Of a stretch of DNA of 64,000 nucleotides, positions 7,903 through 16,596 are shown piece by piece. Origin of the DNA: Streptomyces sp. NBC_00659 (GTDB lineage Bacteria > Actinomycetota > Actinomycetes > Streptomycetales > Streptomycetaceae); assembly GCF_036226925.1 (NCBI RefSeq), contig NZ_CP109031.1:1-64000 (forward strand), written 5' to 3'. A model generated the notes under the pieces. It was not told the origin of the DNA, made no database searches, and saw only the letters and a list, made by a program, of their open reading frames with translations. Position 1 is the first letter of the stretch. The number at the start of each line of letters is the position of its first letter. Position numbers and translations under genes: made by a program.

Positions 7903-9021
7903 TTGACCGCCATCGACCCCACCGCCCACCTGACCGCGGAGCAGATCGAGGAGCTGGGCCGCGAGCTGGACGCGATCCGCGACGAGGTGATCGCCGGCCG
8001 CGGCGAGAAGGACGCCGCCTACATCCGTAAGGTCATCTCGGCGCAGCGCAGGCTCGAGCTGGTCAGCAGGGGCGTGCTGCTGTTCTCGATCTTCCCGCCC
8101 GCGTGGCTGCTCGGCACCGCCGGGCTGTCCGTGGCGAAGATCATGGACAACATGGAGATCGGCCACAACGTCCTGCACGGCCAGTGGGACTGGATGCGGG
8201 ACCCGAAGATTCACTCCACCACCTGGGAGTGGGATCACGTCTCGCCGTCCGAGCAGTGGAAGCACTCGCACAACGAGCTGCACCACACGTACACCAACGT
8301 GATCGGCAAGGACAACGACCTCGGCTACGGCATCATGCGCGTCGACGAGGACCAGAGGTGGCACCCGTTCCACCTCGGCCAGCCGCTGTGGAACTTCATC
8401 AACGCCTGCTTCTTCGAGTACGGCATCGCAGCGTACGACCTGGAGCTCGGCAAGAACCTGCACAAGCGCCGCCGCAAGAGCCCGGAGTTCCGCGCGCGGG
8501 CCAAGGCCGTGGGCCGCAAGATCCGCAAGCAGGTGCTCAAGGACTACGTGATCCACCCGCTGCTGTCGGGCCCGTCGTTCCTCCCCACGCTCGCCGCCAC
8601 GTTCACCGCGAACCTGGTCCGCAACATCTGGACCCACTCGGTGATCATGTGCGGGCACTTCCCCGAGGGCGTACAGGTCTTCGAGCGCCGGTCGATCAGG
8701 GGCGAGACGCGCGGCCGGTGGTACCTGCGCCAGATGATGGGCTCGGCGAACATCAGCGGCAGCAGGGCCATGCACTTCATGACCGGCAACCTGTCGCACC
8801 AGATCGAGCACCACCTGTTCCCGGACCTGCCGAGCAACCGGTACGCCGAGGTCGCGGTGAAGGTGCGTGCGCTGTTCGAGAAGTACGAGCTGGAGTACGT
8901 CACCGGCCCGCTGCCCAAGCAGGTGTTCTCCGCGTGGCACAAGGTCTTCCGGCTCTCGCTGCCGAACAAGAAGCCCAAGGTCAAAACGCCGGACCGCGAG
9001 CAGGAGCTCGTCGCCGCCTGA
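7903..9021 (+). CDS. Acyl-CoA/fatty-acid desaturase
   Basis: A 372-residue membrane di-iron desaturase. It has the three histidine boxes: HNVLHG near residue 88, HSHNELHHTY near 123, and HQIEHH near 300, plus hydrophobic segments around residues 60-80 and 225-240. It introduces a double bond into long-chain acyl groups using O2 and electrons from the reductase encoded just upstream. The start is a TTG preceded at only four bases by AGGAG (7894-7898); no ATG nearby fits better. The two genes are seven bases apart and surely one transcript. Confidence 0.88.
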   Translation: MTAIDPTAHLTAEQIEELGRELDAIRDEVIAGRGEKDAAYIRKVISAQRRLELVSRGVLLFSIFPPAWLLGTAGLSVAKIMDNMEIGHNVLHGQWDWMRDPKIHSTTWEWDHVSPSEQWKHSHNELHHTYTNVIGKDNDLGYGIMRVDEDQRWHPFHLGQPLWNFINACFFEYGIAAYDLELGKNLHKRRRKSPEFRARAKAVGRKIRKQVLKDYVIHPLLSGPSFLPTLAATFTANLVRNIWTHSVIMCGHFPEGVQVFERRSIRGETRGRWYLRQMMGSANISGSRAMHFMTGNLSHQIEHHLFPDLPSNRYAEVAVKVRALFEKYELEYVTGPLPKQVFSAWHKVFRLSLPNKKPKVKTPDREQELVAA

Positions 9022-9100
9022 TCCCGGTATCGGTTCGGATCTCCCGGCCGTACCGGCGGCATCGCCGGTTTCGGTGAGATCCGTTGTCGAGGGGGAGCTC

Positions 9101-9568
9101 ATGGCAGAGCTTGTGCGGCAGCAGGATGTGCATGCGTATGTCGGCTTTCATGCCTTCGGGTTGCAGGAGTCCGATGACGCGGATCTGCCGGTTCCCTTCC
9201 CGGACGACTTCAACCGGCGTGCGTTCCTCGGCACTCACCCGGGACGTCTGGACATCACCAGTGGTGGCCATACCCACACCGCCGCGGTCAGCGTCGAAGT
9301 GTGGGACGGGCCTCCGTCCCAGCAGGAGCGGGCCGGCTGGGACGAGAGGGCCGAGGCCGACTTCGAGTCGGCCAGTGGTCAGGTAGCCGTGTGGTCCATG
9401 TACACGGGCCGGATGGACGACCTGATCACGCTGGCGGATTCCGGTGGTTCGTGGCACGTCCGTGTCCACTGTGCAGGCCGGGCCGAGGCCGCAGCCCTGT
9501 CGGAGGGCGAGGGCACCGGCCACGGTGTGGAGCGCTACCTCGTGCAGTTCTGGCCCGTCACATCGTGA
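9101..9568 (+). CDS. Conserved hypothetical protein
   Basis: A 155-residue soluble acidic protein with no signal peptide and no motif I recognise. It contains an H-T-H-T stretch near residue 58, a run of aromatic residues (V-A-V-W-S-M-Y near 98) and ends in a V-Q-F-W-P segment; overall it resembles small beta-rich Streptomyces proteins of unknown function. A GGGGGAG tract directly upstream supports the ATG at 9101; an in-frame GTG at 9074 is an alternative. It is followed by a strong terminator. Confidence 0.6.
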   Translation: MAELVRQQDVHAYVGFHAFGLQESDDADLPVPFPDDFNRRAFLGTHPGRLDITSGGHTHTAAVSVEVWDGPPSQQERAGWDERAEADFESASGQVAVWSMYTGRMDDLITLADSGGSWHVRVHCAGRAEAAALSEGEGTGHGVERYLVQFWPVTS

Positions 9569-9573
9569 ACCGG

Positions 9574-9615
9574 CTGCGGCGGGAGCGGCCGGTGCCAGGG
9601 CCGCTCCCGCCGCAG
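9574..9615 (+). terminator. Strong hairpin terminator
   Basis: A perfect 17-bp stem (9574-9590 paired with 9599-9615) with an 8-base loop begins six bases after the stop codon at 9568. There is no clear T-run, as is usual in Streptomyces. The gene that follows is on the opposite strand, so it may serve both directions. Confidence 0.85.
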
Positions 9616-9621
9616 CACAGG

Positions 9622-9825
9622 TCAGGTGACGATCTTCACGATGAAGCCGTCGTCCATTCCGCCGATGATGCGGTTCTTGGCGTAGAAGCTCTTCAGGATG
9701 CTGCCGCCCGCCTGGTTGTCGTCGCCCGGGATCGGCTTCGCGGAGAAGTCGAACTCTCTTGCCTCCGGGTCGCAGTAGTGCTCAGCAGTCCCTTCGTACC
9801 GGCACCCGAGCGCGAGCCGAGGCAT
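9622..9825 (-). CDS. Small hypothetical protein, probably the C-terminal remnant of a longer one
   Basis: A 67-residue reading frame with plausible composition and codon use: two cysteines in the first 20 residues, a D-F-S-A segment and a K-I-V-T end. There is no family I recognise. No good ribosome binding site precedes its ATG, and the N-terminal part of a domain seems absent, so it could be the tail of a truncated gene. The 169 bases between it and folD show nothing convincing. Confidence 0.35.
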   Translation of the reverse strand: MPRLALGCRYEGTAEHYCDPEAREFDFSAKPIPGDDNQAGGSILKSFYAKNRIIGGMDDGFIVKIVT

Positions 9826-9994
9826 CCGCCAAGGCCGGCTGGCACTCTGCGGAGCCGCGTCCTCGGCGGCTCACCGCCCTCACGGGTGGCGAGCCGCTGT
9901 CAGAGAACGAACTGCCGGCCGGCCCGATTACGAGGTCTCCCATTCCGAGCGGGGACCCTTCTGGCCTGGTGCCAAGGGGCTGCTGGTCAGGAGG

Positions 9995-10861
9995 TCATTG
10001 GTGCTGGATTCCGAGCTGGTTCGCGGCGGCGTCCACGGTCTGCGCCAGCAGGACGGCGATGGTCATCGGCCCGACGCCGCCGGGCACCGGAGTGATCAGA
10101 CAGGCGCGGGTGCGGGCGGTGTCGAAGTCCACGTCGCCGACGTTGCCCGGGTTGTATCCGGCGTCGATCACCACCGCGCCGGGCTTGATGTCCTCACCCC
10201 GGATCAGCCGGGGCCGTCCCACGGCCGCTACCAGGACGTCTGCTTCCCGGACGATCGCCGACAGGTCCGCCGTGCGGGAGTGGCAGTACGTCACCGTTGC
10301 GTTCTTGGCGAGCAGGAGCATCCCGGCCGGCTTGCCGAGAATCGGGCTGCGGCCCACCACGACGGCGTGCTTGCCGGCGAGGTCGACGTCGTACGCCTCC
10401 AGCAGTCGCATGATTCCGCCTGGAGTGCAGGACGCGAAGCCCGGCAGCGCGAAGCTCATCGCGGCGAACGAATGCATCGTGACCCCGTCGACGTCCTTCT
10501 CCGGGGCGATGGCCTCGAACGCGGCTCGCTCGTCGATGTGCGGTCCGCAAGGGTGCTGGAGCAGGATGCCGTGCACGTCCGGATCGCCGGACAGGCCGGC
10601 GAGGGTGTCGATCAGTTCGGCGGTCGTGGTGGTGGCGGGCAAAGCGATGTGCCGGGACTGGATGCCCGCCTTCGCGCACCGCGCCCGTTTCATGCGGACA
10701 TAGGTGGCCGACGCGGGGTCCTCCCCCACCAGCACCGTCGCGAGACAGGGACTGGTTCCCCCACGCCGTGAGATCTCTGCCGCCTTGGCAGCAGCCTCTT
10801 CGATGATGCGTTTGGCGAGGTTGGTGCCGTCCATGAGTTGGGCCGTCCGAGTCGCGGACAT
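9995..10861 (-). CDS. folD: Bifunctional methylene-tetrahydrofolate dehydrogenase/cyclohydrolase
   Basis: A 288-residue FolD. It catalyses NADP-dependent oxidation of 5,10-methylene-THF and hydrolysis to 10-formyl-THF in cytosolic one-carbon metabolism. Visible family motifs are Y-V-x-x-K in altered form (TYVRMKRARC, residues 49-58), LLQHPCGPH (about 99), PEKDVDGV (about 119), VVGRSPILGKP (about 168) and PVPGGVGPMT near the C-terminus. In the first motif the catalytic Lys is followed by R-A-R-C rather than the usual K-x-C. TGGAGG six bases upstream supports the ATG at 10861. It may be a second chromosomal copy, as subtelomeric metabolic genes often are. It is monocistronic here. Confidence 0.9.
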   Translation of the reverse strand: MSATRTAQLMDGTNLAKRIIEEAAAKAAEISRRGGTSPCLATVLVGEDPASATYVRMKRARCAKAGIQSRHIALPATTTTAELIDTLAGLSGDPDVHGILLQHPCGPHIDERAAFEAIAPEKDVDGVTMHSFAAMSFALPGFASCTPGGIMRLLEAYDVDLAGKHAVVVGRSPILGKPAGMLLLAKNATVTYCHSRTADLSAIVREADVLVAAVGRPRLIRGEDIKPGAVVIDAGYNPGNVGDVDFDTARTRACLITPVPGGVGPMTIAVLLAQTVDAAANQLGIQHQ

Positions 10862-10944
10862 CGTTGCCTCCAGGCATTGCCGACCACTCGCCCAGGCGCA
10901 CGGCAATGACGTCTCGTCAGACCGCTCCCCGGTGGTGCTCCACC

Positions 10945-11220
10945 TCAGCGCCAGTCACAGCCCACGCCGCACTGTAGTAGACGCAGCATGCTCACACCGG
11001 TCAGCCAGGCGCGGTCGCGCCGGCGCCCGCCGTGGCGGGTCTTCGTGCCGCCGCCGTGGTACGAGTTGGTGCAGTCCTGGCCGTATTCCCAGCGTGTATC
11101 GACGTTGCGGGAAGCCTGCTCGAGCGTTCCGGAGCCGGACACCTGTGTGGCGGCGCGCTTGACGCGCGGGTGCCGGTTTCCGAACGGCCGGAGCGGGTTC
11201 CTCGGTCGGCAGGCCGTCCG
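10945..11220 (-). pseudogene. Protein-like fragment of unknown origin
   Basis: On the minus strand from about 11220 down to a stop at 10945 one frame keeps GC-rich third positions and protein-like composition (Trp-Glu-Tyr-Gly-Gln-Asp-Cys-Thr-Asn-Ser-Tyr-His in the middle, ending Cys-Gly-Val-Gly-Cys-Asp-Trp). A GTG at 11142 could start a 65-residue product. No proper start with ribosome binding site and no family is apparent; it may be the end of a decayed gene. The rest of 10862-11293 holds nothing else I can support. Confidence 0.2.
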
Positions 11221-11293
11221 TGTCGGGCCGATCGGGGCGGACGGGCCCGGCTGCCCGCGCGGGGTGCCTGCCTGCCGCCGGCTCGCGGGGCGG

Positions 11294-11719
11294 TCAGAGG
11301 TTGTCGCCCCAGCCTGACTGGATCATGGTCTGGAAGGCCCAGGTGCCGGCTTTGCGGATCAGGATGTCGGCGTACGTCATGTCGTGGGTCCGGTCGGCCG
11401 TGGTGACGGTGGAGTGGGTGAAGACCACGGCCATGGACGGGGAGAGGAAGACGGGGGTGCGGGTGTTGTCGAAGGTGATGTCCGCGGTGCCGTCCCCCAT
11501 GACGTGGGTCATGGTGTCGATGAACCGGCCGCGGTTCCACTGAGCCGACCTGCCGTCGCCCGCGGAGTCGTCGCTGATCAGGTTGAGGGGGAAGACGGCC
11601 ATGTCCGCCATCCGCTCGACGTCCGCCTTGGTGCAGTGGGCGTCGTACTCCTGGAACCAGGCGTCCAGGCTTGCGCGTTCCTCGGCGGTGGGGGTGTAGC
11701 CGGTCTCGGGCAGGGTCAC
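11294..11719 (-). CDS. NTF2/SnoaL-like small protein
   Basis: A 141-residue cone-fold protein of the NTF2-like superfamily (DUF4440/SnoaL group). Features are an N-terminal helix with W-F-x-x-Y-D-A-H near residues 22-30, a M-A-V-F-P-L-N-L strand around 43, a G-R-x-x-W-x-R-x-R-F loop, and a C-terminal T-W-A-F-Q-T-M strand. Members act as small cyclases, isomerases or ligand-binding proteins; the substrate is unknown. A GTG start at 11719 has GGGAG six bases upstream and is preferred over the TTG at 11737. It is the last gene before the polyketide cluster and may or may not belong to it. Confidence 0.65.
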   Translation of the reverse strand: MTLPETGYTPTAEERASLDAWFQEYDAHCTKADVERMADMAVFPLNLISDDSAGDGRSAQWNRGRFIDTMTHVMGDGTADITFDNTRTPVFLSPSMAVVFTHSTVTTADRTHDMTYADILIRKAGTWAFQTMIQSGWGDNL

Positions 11720-12004
11720 GCGGGCTCCCGGAGGCAACTGTACTGATCAAGTTTGACTACGGAGCAGCGTAGAGCGGTTCGGGCGGTGGGGCAAACTCGG
11801 ACGAAGGTGCGGCGGAAGGGTCGATACCGGTGCGGCCCGGGGGTTTTCGTACGCCTCGGTGCTGTCGAAGGTTCCGTTCGTGCGGGGAGGAGCGGAACGC
11901 CCGGACGGTGGCGGCGCGCGGCGGCGCCGGTGAGCGTTTCGCCGGCGGGCTCGCTGTCGTCCCTCACGGTATCCGCTCCCGGCCGGTGACGAACCGACCG
12001 TCCG

Positions 12005-13042
12005 TCACCAGCGCAGCAGCGTCAGCCCCGTGGTCATGCCGCCGCCGAAACCCGCGAGGAGGACGAGGTCGCCCGGGGTGAGGTGGTCGCGGGCTGCGGC
12101 GAGGGTGACGGGAACGGATGCGGCGCCGGTGTTGCCGTAGTGGCGCAGGGTGCGGTGGACGGTGGCGTTCGGCAGGTTCAGTTCCGGCAGCAGGGCGTCG
12201 ATCATCCGGCCGTTCGCCTGGTGGGGGACGAAGTGGCGTATCGCCGTGGGGGCGACGCCGGTGGCGGAGAGGAAGCGGTGGACGGCGCCGGGCAGATGGT
12301 CCCTGACGAAGGTCTTCACCCCGTAGCCGTCCATGGTGAAGTAGTGCAGTCCGTCCTGGAGGGTCTCCTTGGAGGCGGGCATGCGGCTGCCGCCCGCCGG
12401 GACCTTGATCAGGTCGTGGTACTCGCCGTGGCTGGCCAGCCGCGTGGCGACGACTCCCCGGCCCTCGGTGACCGGGCCGACGACCACCGCGCCGGCGCCG
12501 TCACCGAACAGGGAGACGGTGCGCCGGTCGGCCGGGTCGATGATCCGGGAGTAGATGTCCACGCCCACCACCAGGGCGTGCCCGCCCGGCGGCACCATGC
12601 GGCGGGCGGCCTCCAGCGCGTAGACGAAGCCGCTGCACACCGCGTTGATGTCGAAGGCCGCGGCGTGCCGTGCCCCGATCCGGTCCTGCAGCAGACAGGC
12701 CGTCGGCGGCTGCGGGAAGTCCGGGGTGGAGGTGGCCACGACGACCAGGGAGAGCTGGTCGGCGCCCAGGCCGGCGTCGCGCAGGGCGGCGCGGGCGGCC
12801 CGTTCCGCAAGATCCGAGGCTGCCTGGTCCGGGTGCGCGTAGCGCCGGGCAAGGATCCCGGTCCTGGTCTCGATCCACTGCGGGGTGACACCCGCCGAGG
12901 CGGCGGCCTCCACGTTGTCGACCACCCGCTCCGGCAGATACGCGCCGCAGCCGAGGATTCCGCCCGCGGGGGCCGCGGGGCCGCTGTCGGCGGCCCAGGA
13001 CGCGAGGGCGCACCCGCACCGGCAGTCGTCTCGGTGAGTCAT
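12005..13042 (-). CDS. KAS III-like 3-oxoacyl-ACP synthase
   Basis: A 345-residue thiolase-fold ketosynthase of the FabH/KAS III group, with the Cys-His-Asn triad in AVCSGF, PHQAN and YGNTGAAS. The first 25 residues form an unusual Cys-rich extension (D-C-R-C-G-C) before the standard core. In secondary metabolism such enzymes either start chains or, as in the CerJ/ChlB3 type, move acyl groups between carriers and acceptors. It is the third gene of a minus-strand operon behind the halogenase and antiporter (27-base gap). No free ACP is encoded nearby, so an acyl-transfer role in tailoring is possible. Family is certain; role is inferred. Confidence 0.85.
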   Translation of the reverse strand: MTHRDDCRCGCALASWAADSGPAAPAGGILGCGAYLPERVVDNVEAAASAGVTPQWIETRTGILARRYAHPDQAASDLAERAARAALRDAGLGADQLSLVVVATSTPDFPQPPTACLLQDRIGARHAAAFDINAVCSGFVYALEAARRMVPPGGHALVVGVDIYSRIIDPADRRTVSLFGDGAGAVVVGPVTEGRGVVATRLASHGEYHDLIKVPAGGSRMPASKETLQDGLHYFTMDGYGVKTFVRDHLPGAVHRFLSATGVAPTAIRHFVPHQANGRMIDALLPELNLPNATVHRTLRHYGNTGAASVPVTLAAARDHLTPGDLVLLAGFGGGMTTGLTLLRW

Positions 13043-13069
13043 CTCTTCTCTCTCCTCACGCTCTGCCGC

Positions 13070-14335
13070 TCACGGCCTGCTGCTCACGGCCTGCTGCGGC
13101 GGGCTGTGCCGGGGGGTGGTCTCCGCCTCGACGAACCGCCGGGGCATGATCCAGCGCAGCAGTGGTCCCGCCATCGCTGTCGTCACCACAGCCATCACCA
13201 CCATGAGCGAGTACAGCTCCGCTCCGATGATCTTCATGTGCAGGCCGATGCTCAGTACGACGAGTTCGGTGAGGCCGCGGGTGTTCATGAGGGTGGCCAG
13301 CGCCGCGGCCTGACGGGCCGGCATCCTGTGCGCGCGGGCCGCGAAGAACGCGCCCGTGAACTTGCCGCCGATGGCCACCAGGAGGATCAGGGCCAGGTCG
13401 CCGAGCCCGTCCGCGCCGATCCCGGACAGGTCGACCTGGAGGCCGGCGACGAGGAAGAAGACCGGCAGGAGCAGCACGCTGCTCAGCTGCCCGATGCGTT
13501 CGTGGATCTGGGTCCGCAGGTGTTCGGTCCGCTCCCGGGGGATGACCACGCCGAACAGGAAGGCGCCGAAGATGAAGTGCAGCCCCATCCACTCCGTGGC
13601 GGCGGCGGACACCAGCAGGCCGGCGAGGATGCACGCGAGCCAGGTCTGGTTCAGCCGCGGGCCGTCGCCGCGTTCCGTGACGCGGCGCAGCAGCGGCCGT
13701 ATCACGAAGAGCATGCCCAGGACGTAGGGCACCGCGAGCAGGATCCGCCACTGGTCCGGGCCGGCCGATCCGGCGAGGGCGACCACGCCGGCCAGCACGG
13801 ACCAGGCCAGGACGTCGTCGATGGAGGCGCAGGCCAGCGCCACGGCACCCAGCGGGGTGCGGTCCAGGCTCCGTTCGGTGAGGATGCGGGCCAGCACGGG
13901 GAACGCGGTGATCGACATGGAGATGCCCATGAAGAGCACGAACGCGGTCCTGTCACCGGTTCCGTACTCGTCCATGAAGGACCAGGCCAGGATCGCGCCG
14001 AGGCCGAACGGCAGCAGGATGGAGCTCAGGGACACGGTGACCGCCAGGCCTCCCGAGCCGCGGATCAGGCTCTGGTCCCATTCGAGGCCGACGATGAACA
14101 TGAAGACGGCGACGCCGACGGTGGCCAGGGCGCTGAGGAAGGGCCGGACATCGGTGGGGAAGAGATGCCCGGAGATCGCGCCGCCGAACAGTGTCGGTCC
14201 CATCAGGATGCCGGCCAGGACCTCGCCGATGACCGGCGGCTGGTCCAGCCGCCGGGCCACCGTGCCGAGCAGCCGTGCCAGGAGCACGATGGCCGCCAGG
14301 CCGAAGAGCAGTATCGATATCTGGTGTGCGTTCAC
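13070..14335 (-). CDS. Cation/proton antiporter (CPA2, Kef-type)
   Basis: A 421-residue integral membrane protein with about 12 hydrophobic helices. It shows the CPA2 features Q-P-P-V-I-G-E-x-L-A-G-I-L near residue 32 and the ion-binding pair in A-S-I-D-D-V near residue 169. It exchanges Na+ or K+ for H+ across the cytoplasmic membrane. Antiporters of this type occur in several Streptomyces polyketide clusters and may support self-protection or export. Its start lies four bases from the halogenase stop, so it is co-transcribed and probably translationally coupled. There is no C-terminal nucleotide-binding (TrkA-N) domain. Confidence 0.88.
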   Translation of the reverse strand: MNAHQISILLFGLAAIVLLARLLGTVARRLDQPPVIGEVLAGILMGPTLFGGAISGHLFPTDVRPFLSALATVGVAVFMFIVGLEWDQSLIRGSGGLAVTVSLSSILLPFGLGAILAWSFMDEYGTGDRTAFVLFMGISMSITAFPVLARILTERSLDRTPLGAVALACASIDDVLAWSVLAGVVALAGSAGPDQWRILLAVPYVLGMLFVIRPLLRRVTERGDGPRLNQTWLACILAGLLVSAAATEWMGLHFIFGAFLFGVVIPRERTEHLRTQIHERIGQLSSVLLLPVFFLVAGLQVDLSGIGADGLGDLALILLVAIGGKFTGAFFAARAHRMPARQAAALATLMNTRGLTELVVLSIGLHMKIIGAELYSLMVVMAVVTTAMAGPLLRWIMPRRFVEAETTPRHSPPQQAVSSRP

Positions 14336-14339
14336 GGGA

Positions 14340-15815
14340 TCAGGCTCCGGCTCGCCGGATGCCGAGGGTCGGGGTGGTGGTGAGGTACAGGCCGGTGGCC
14401 GCGTCGTAGAGGTCGTTCGCGTCCATCTTCATCGGGGCCATGGACAGCGGGCTGTTGGGGCTGGCGGTGATGGCCTGCTGCCTCGCCTGCTCGGCCGCGG
14501 TGAGCAGTTCGCCCACCGGGGTGCCGTCGAGCTCTGCGGCGTCGTCGATGACGGTCTGGATGGGTGCGGTGCCCAGGCCGGCCTGGCTGCTGGCCTCGCG
14601 CAGGTCGGTGACGCCCGCGACGAGTTCGCCGAAGGCGGCGTCGTTGTTGTCGCTGTGCGGGGCGGGGGCGTCCTGTGTCTCGCGCACCAGGCTCTGCGCG
14701 AGTCCGAAGTAGGTGTCCTTGCCCATGTACTGCTGGTACACGCCGGAGACGAGGGTGAACAGGCGCTGGTAGGCGTTGCGGAACAGCACCTCGTAGAAGC
14801 CGAGCGCCTCCTTCTCCTCGACGTCGCCGTTGACGGTCGCGAGGATGGAGGCGGCGGACAGCATGCCGCTGTACATCGCCAGGTGAACGCCGGTGGACAG
14901 CAGCGGGTCCAGGAAGCAGGCGGCGTCACCGACGATGAAGTGGCCGGGGCCGCAGAAGCTGTCGGCGACGTAGGAGAAGTCCTGCTCGACGCGTACCTCG
15001 CCCTGCAGGAACTTCGCGTCGGCCAGCTGCTCGCGGACGGTGTCGGACTCGCCGACGAGGGACAGCAGCATCTGCTCGGTGGACTCGTAGTCCCCGCGCC
15101 GCTCCAGGAAGCGGGTCTGGTGGGAGACGAAGCCGACGCTGAAGCGGTTGTCGCGCAGCGGGATGATCCAGTACCAGCCGTCGGGGGAGGAGACGACGTT
15201 GATGCCGCCGGAAGGGGTGTTGGGCAGCAGCTTGCCGCCCTCCCAGTAGCCCCAGATGGCGACGTTGCGGAAGACCTCGTGCGGGCGGCGGTTCTTGAAG
15301 TGCTGTCCGGCGATCACGCCGGACCGGCCGGAGGCGTCCACGACGAAGTCGAACTCCGTCTTGCGCACGCTCTTGCGGTCGTCGGGGTGTGTCCACTCGG
15401 CGGCGACGGCGCGCTCGCCGTCGAACAGGACGCGCTTGACGGACGCGCCCTCGATCACCTCGACGCCCTGCTCCTTGGCGTGGTCGAGCAGCACCTTGTC
15501 GAAGTCGTCACGGTCGACCTGCCACGACCGCACGTCGGGTCCGAACAGCTGGGACCAGTCGATCGTCCAGTCCTCCTCCTTGCCCCAGCGCAGCAGGACG
15601 CCGGTCTTGACGGTGTAGCCGCGTTCCTCGACCTTCTCCAGAGCTCCGCCGAAGTCCAGGATGCTCCGGCAGGACGAGGCGATGGACTCCCCGATGTGGT
15701 ACCTGGGGAACGTGTCGCGCTCCAGCAGCGTCACCGACAGACCGGCCCGGGCCAGCAGGGTGGCGGCGGTGGAACCACCAGGGCCCCCACCGATCACCAG
15801 TACATTCCGCGTCAT
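14340..15815 (-). CDS. FADH2-dependent halogenase
   Basis: A 491-residue flavoprotein with GGGPGGS at residues 9-15 and the halogenase signature W-x-W-x-I-P (W-Y-W-I-I-P-L near residue 203). G-D-A-A-C-F-L-D-P near residue 293 is the second FAD motif. It belongs to the CndH-like group that chlorinates phenolic or pyrrolic rings, often on a carrier protein, using FADH2, O2 and chloride. The obvious substrate here is the resorcinol ring of the starter or a bound intermediate (inference). The frame is open to 15911, but the ATG at 15815 places the Rossmann motif at the usual distance from the N-terminus. It leads the halogenase-antiporter-KAS III operon. Confidence 0.87.
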   Translation of the reverse strand: MTRNVLVIGGGPGGSTAATLLARAGLSVTLLERDTFPRYHIGESIASSCRSILDFGGALEKVEERGYTVKTGVLLRWGKEEDWTIDWSQLFGPDVRSWQVDRDDFDKVLLDHAKEQGVEVIEGASVKRVLFDGERAVAAEWTHPDDRKSVRKTEFDFVVDASGRSGVIAGQHFKNRRPHEVFRNVAIWGYWEGGKLLPNTPSGGINVVSSPDGWYWIIPLRDNRFSVGFVSHQTRFLERRGDYESTEQMLLSLVGESDTVREQLADAKFLQGEVRVEQDFSYVADSFCGPGHFIVGDAACFLDPLLSTGVHLAMYSGMLSAASILATVNGDVEEKEALGFYEVLFRNAYQRLFTLVSGVYQQYMGKDTYFGLAQSLVRETQDAPAPHSDNNDAAFGELVAGVTDLREASSQAGLGTAPIQTVIDDAAELDGTPVGELLTAAEQARQQAITASPNSPLSMAPMKMDANDLYDAATGLYLTTTPTLGIRRAGA

Positions 15816-15931
15816 AGTGCACCCAATCTTGGTATGGCGTATCGCCCAGAGGAGTTCTGAGTTGAATTCACGTGTGGGGGTGAGTGGCTTTCGCCATGAA
15901 AAACGAACCATTCAGGCCGACCCCGCCACAA

Positions 15932-15946
15932 CCCCTACCGCCCCCT
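15932..15946 (+). promoter_or_regulatory. CCCCTA-N3-CCCCCT box near the halogenase operon
   Basis: CCCCTACCGCCCCCT lies about 120 bases upstream of the halogenase start (the gene runs leftward). The same pattern precedes the methyltransferase and dpgA. The two CCCCT units are 10 bases apart, about one helical turn, as expected for a dimeric activator. Confidence 0.55.
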
Positions 15947-16479
15947 AGGAGCCCTTGACCGCCGGCCGAGAACGGAGAATTCCGTTTCTTCTTGCGTTGT
16001 GATTGCGGATGTTTTCCCGGACCCGGCCGTTGTGCCGCGGGCAGGGTGCCGGGGGGCGGGGTGCCGGGGGCGGACAGGCTGTGGCACCGAGGCGAAGGAG
16101 CAGCGGAATGCCCCTCCGGGCTCGCCTGTTGTGGACCGATCCATCGGCTCACGGTCCCCGGAGCGGTTCCTCACCGTGGGGCCTCGGCCGGGAGCCGGCC
16201 GCTCGAGTGGCGCCGGGACGCGGGCCGAGGGGGGCGGATGCAGGGGCAGGCCCGCCGGAGACGGGCCCTGGCGCGTGGGCCGCAGGGGGGAGCGGCCGGG
16301 TGCGCCGGGCGGGCCTTCCGGGTGCGGATCCTGGTGGATGCGCGGGGCCTGCCCCTGGAATGCCGAACGCGGGACCTGCGGGGTCCGACGCCGCCCAACG
16401 TCGCCGGCGGGTCTCCGAATTCCTGATCGGCACTACGAGAATTGAGCCACAGGACGGACCCGGATTCAACTCCTGGTGG

Positions 16480-16494
16480 CCCCTAGAGCCCCCT
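16480..16494 (+). promoter_or_regulatory. CCCCTA-N3-CCCCCT box upstream of the methyltransferase and PKS genes
   Basis: CCCCTAGAGCCCCCT is followed directly by GCCTT, closely matching the box before dpgA (CCCCTATCACCCCCT then GCTTT). A further AGGGG in opposite orientation lies at 16528-16532. The box sits about 100 bases before the GTG start at 16597. Confidence 0.6.
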
Positions 16495-16596
16495 GCCTTG
16501 CTGCGGGATGTCCCCGGAATTCGTTTTAGGGGTTGGTGCACGGACGGGCCCTCCATAACTTGGTAATCGTCCATGACTTGAGGGCAAGGGGACAAG

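Larger units (their letters stand above)
15816..16596. other. Divergent intergenic region of the cluster
   Basis: No gene is supported in these 780 bases; the open frames are GC artefacts without homology-like composition. The region should hold promoters for the halogenase operon (leftward) and the methyltransferase/PKS genes (rightward). Both flanks carry a CCCCTA-N3-CCCCCT box. Near the middle, about 16042-16073, a G-rich unit GGGTGCCGGGGG is repeated in tandem and could fold as a G-quadruplex. Confidence 0.6.

Noticed and set aside
12083..14383. Plus-strand open frame of 766 codons across the KAS III and antiporter genes
   Set aside because: Both genes on the minus strand have complete family motifs; the plus frame is Gly/Arg/His-rich shadow.
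5177..16596. tRNA or rRNA genes in the gene-poor stretches
   Set aside because: No cloverleaf with T-loop consensus or rRNA-like sequence was seen by eye in the intergenic parts.
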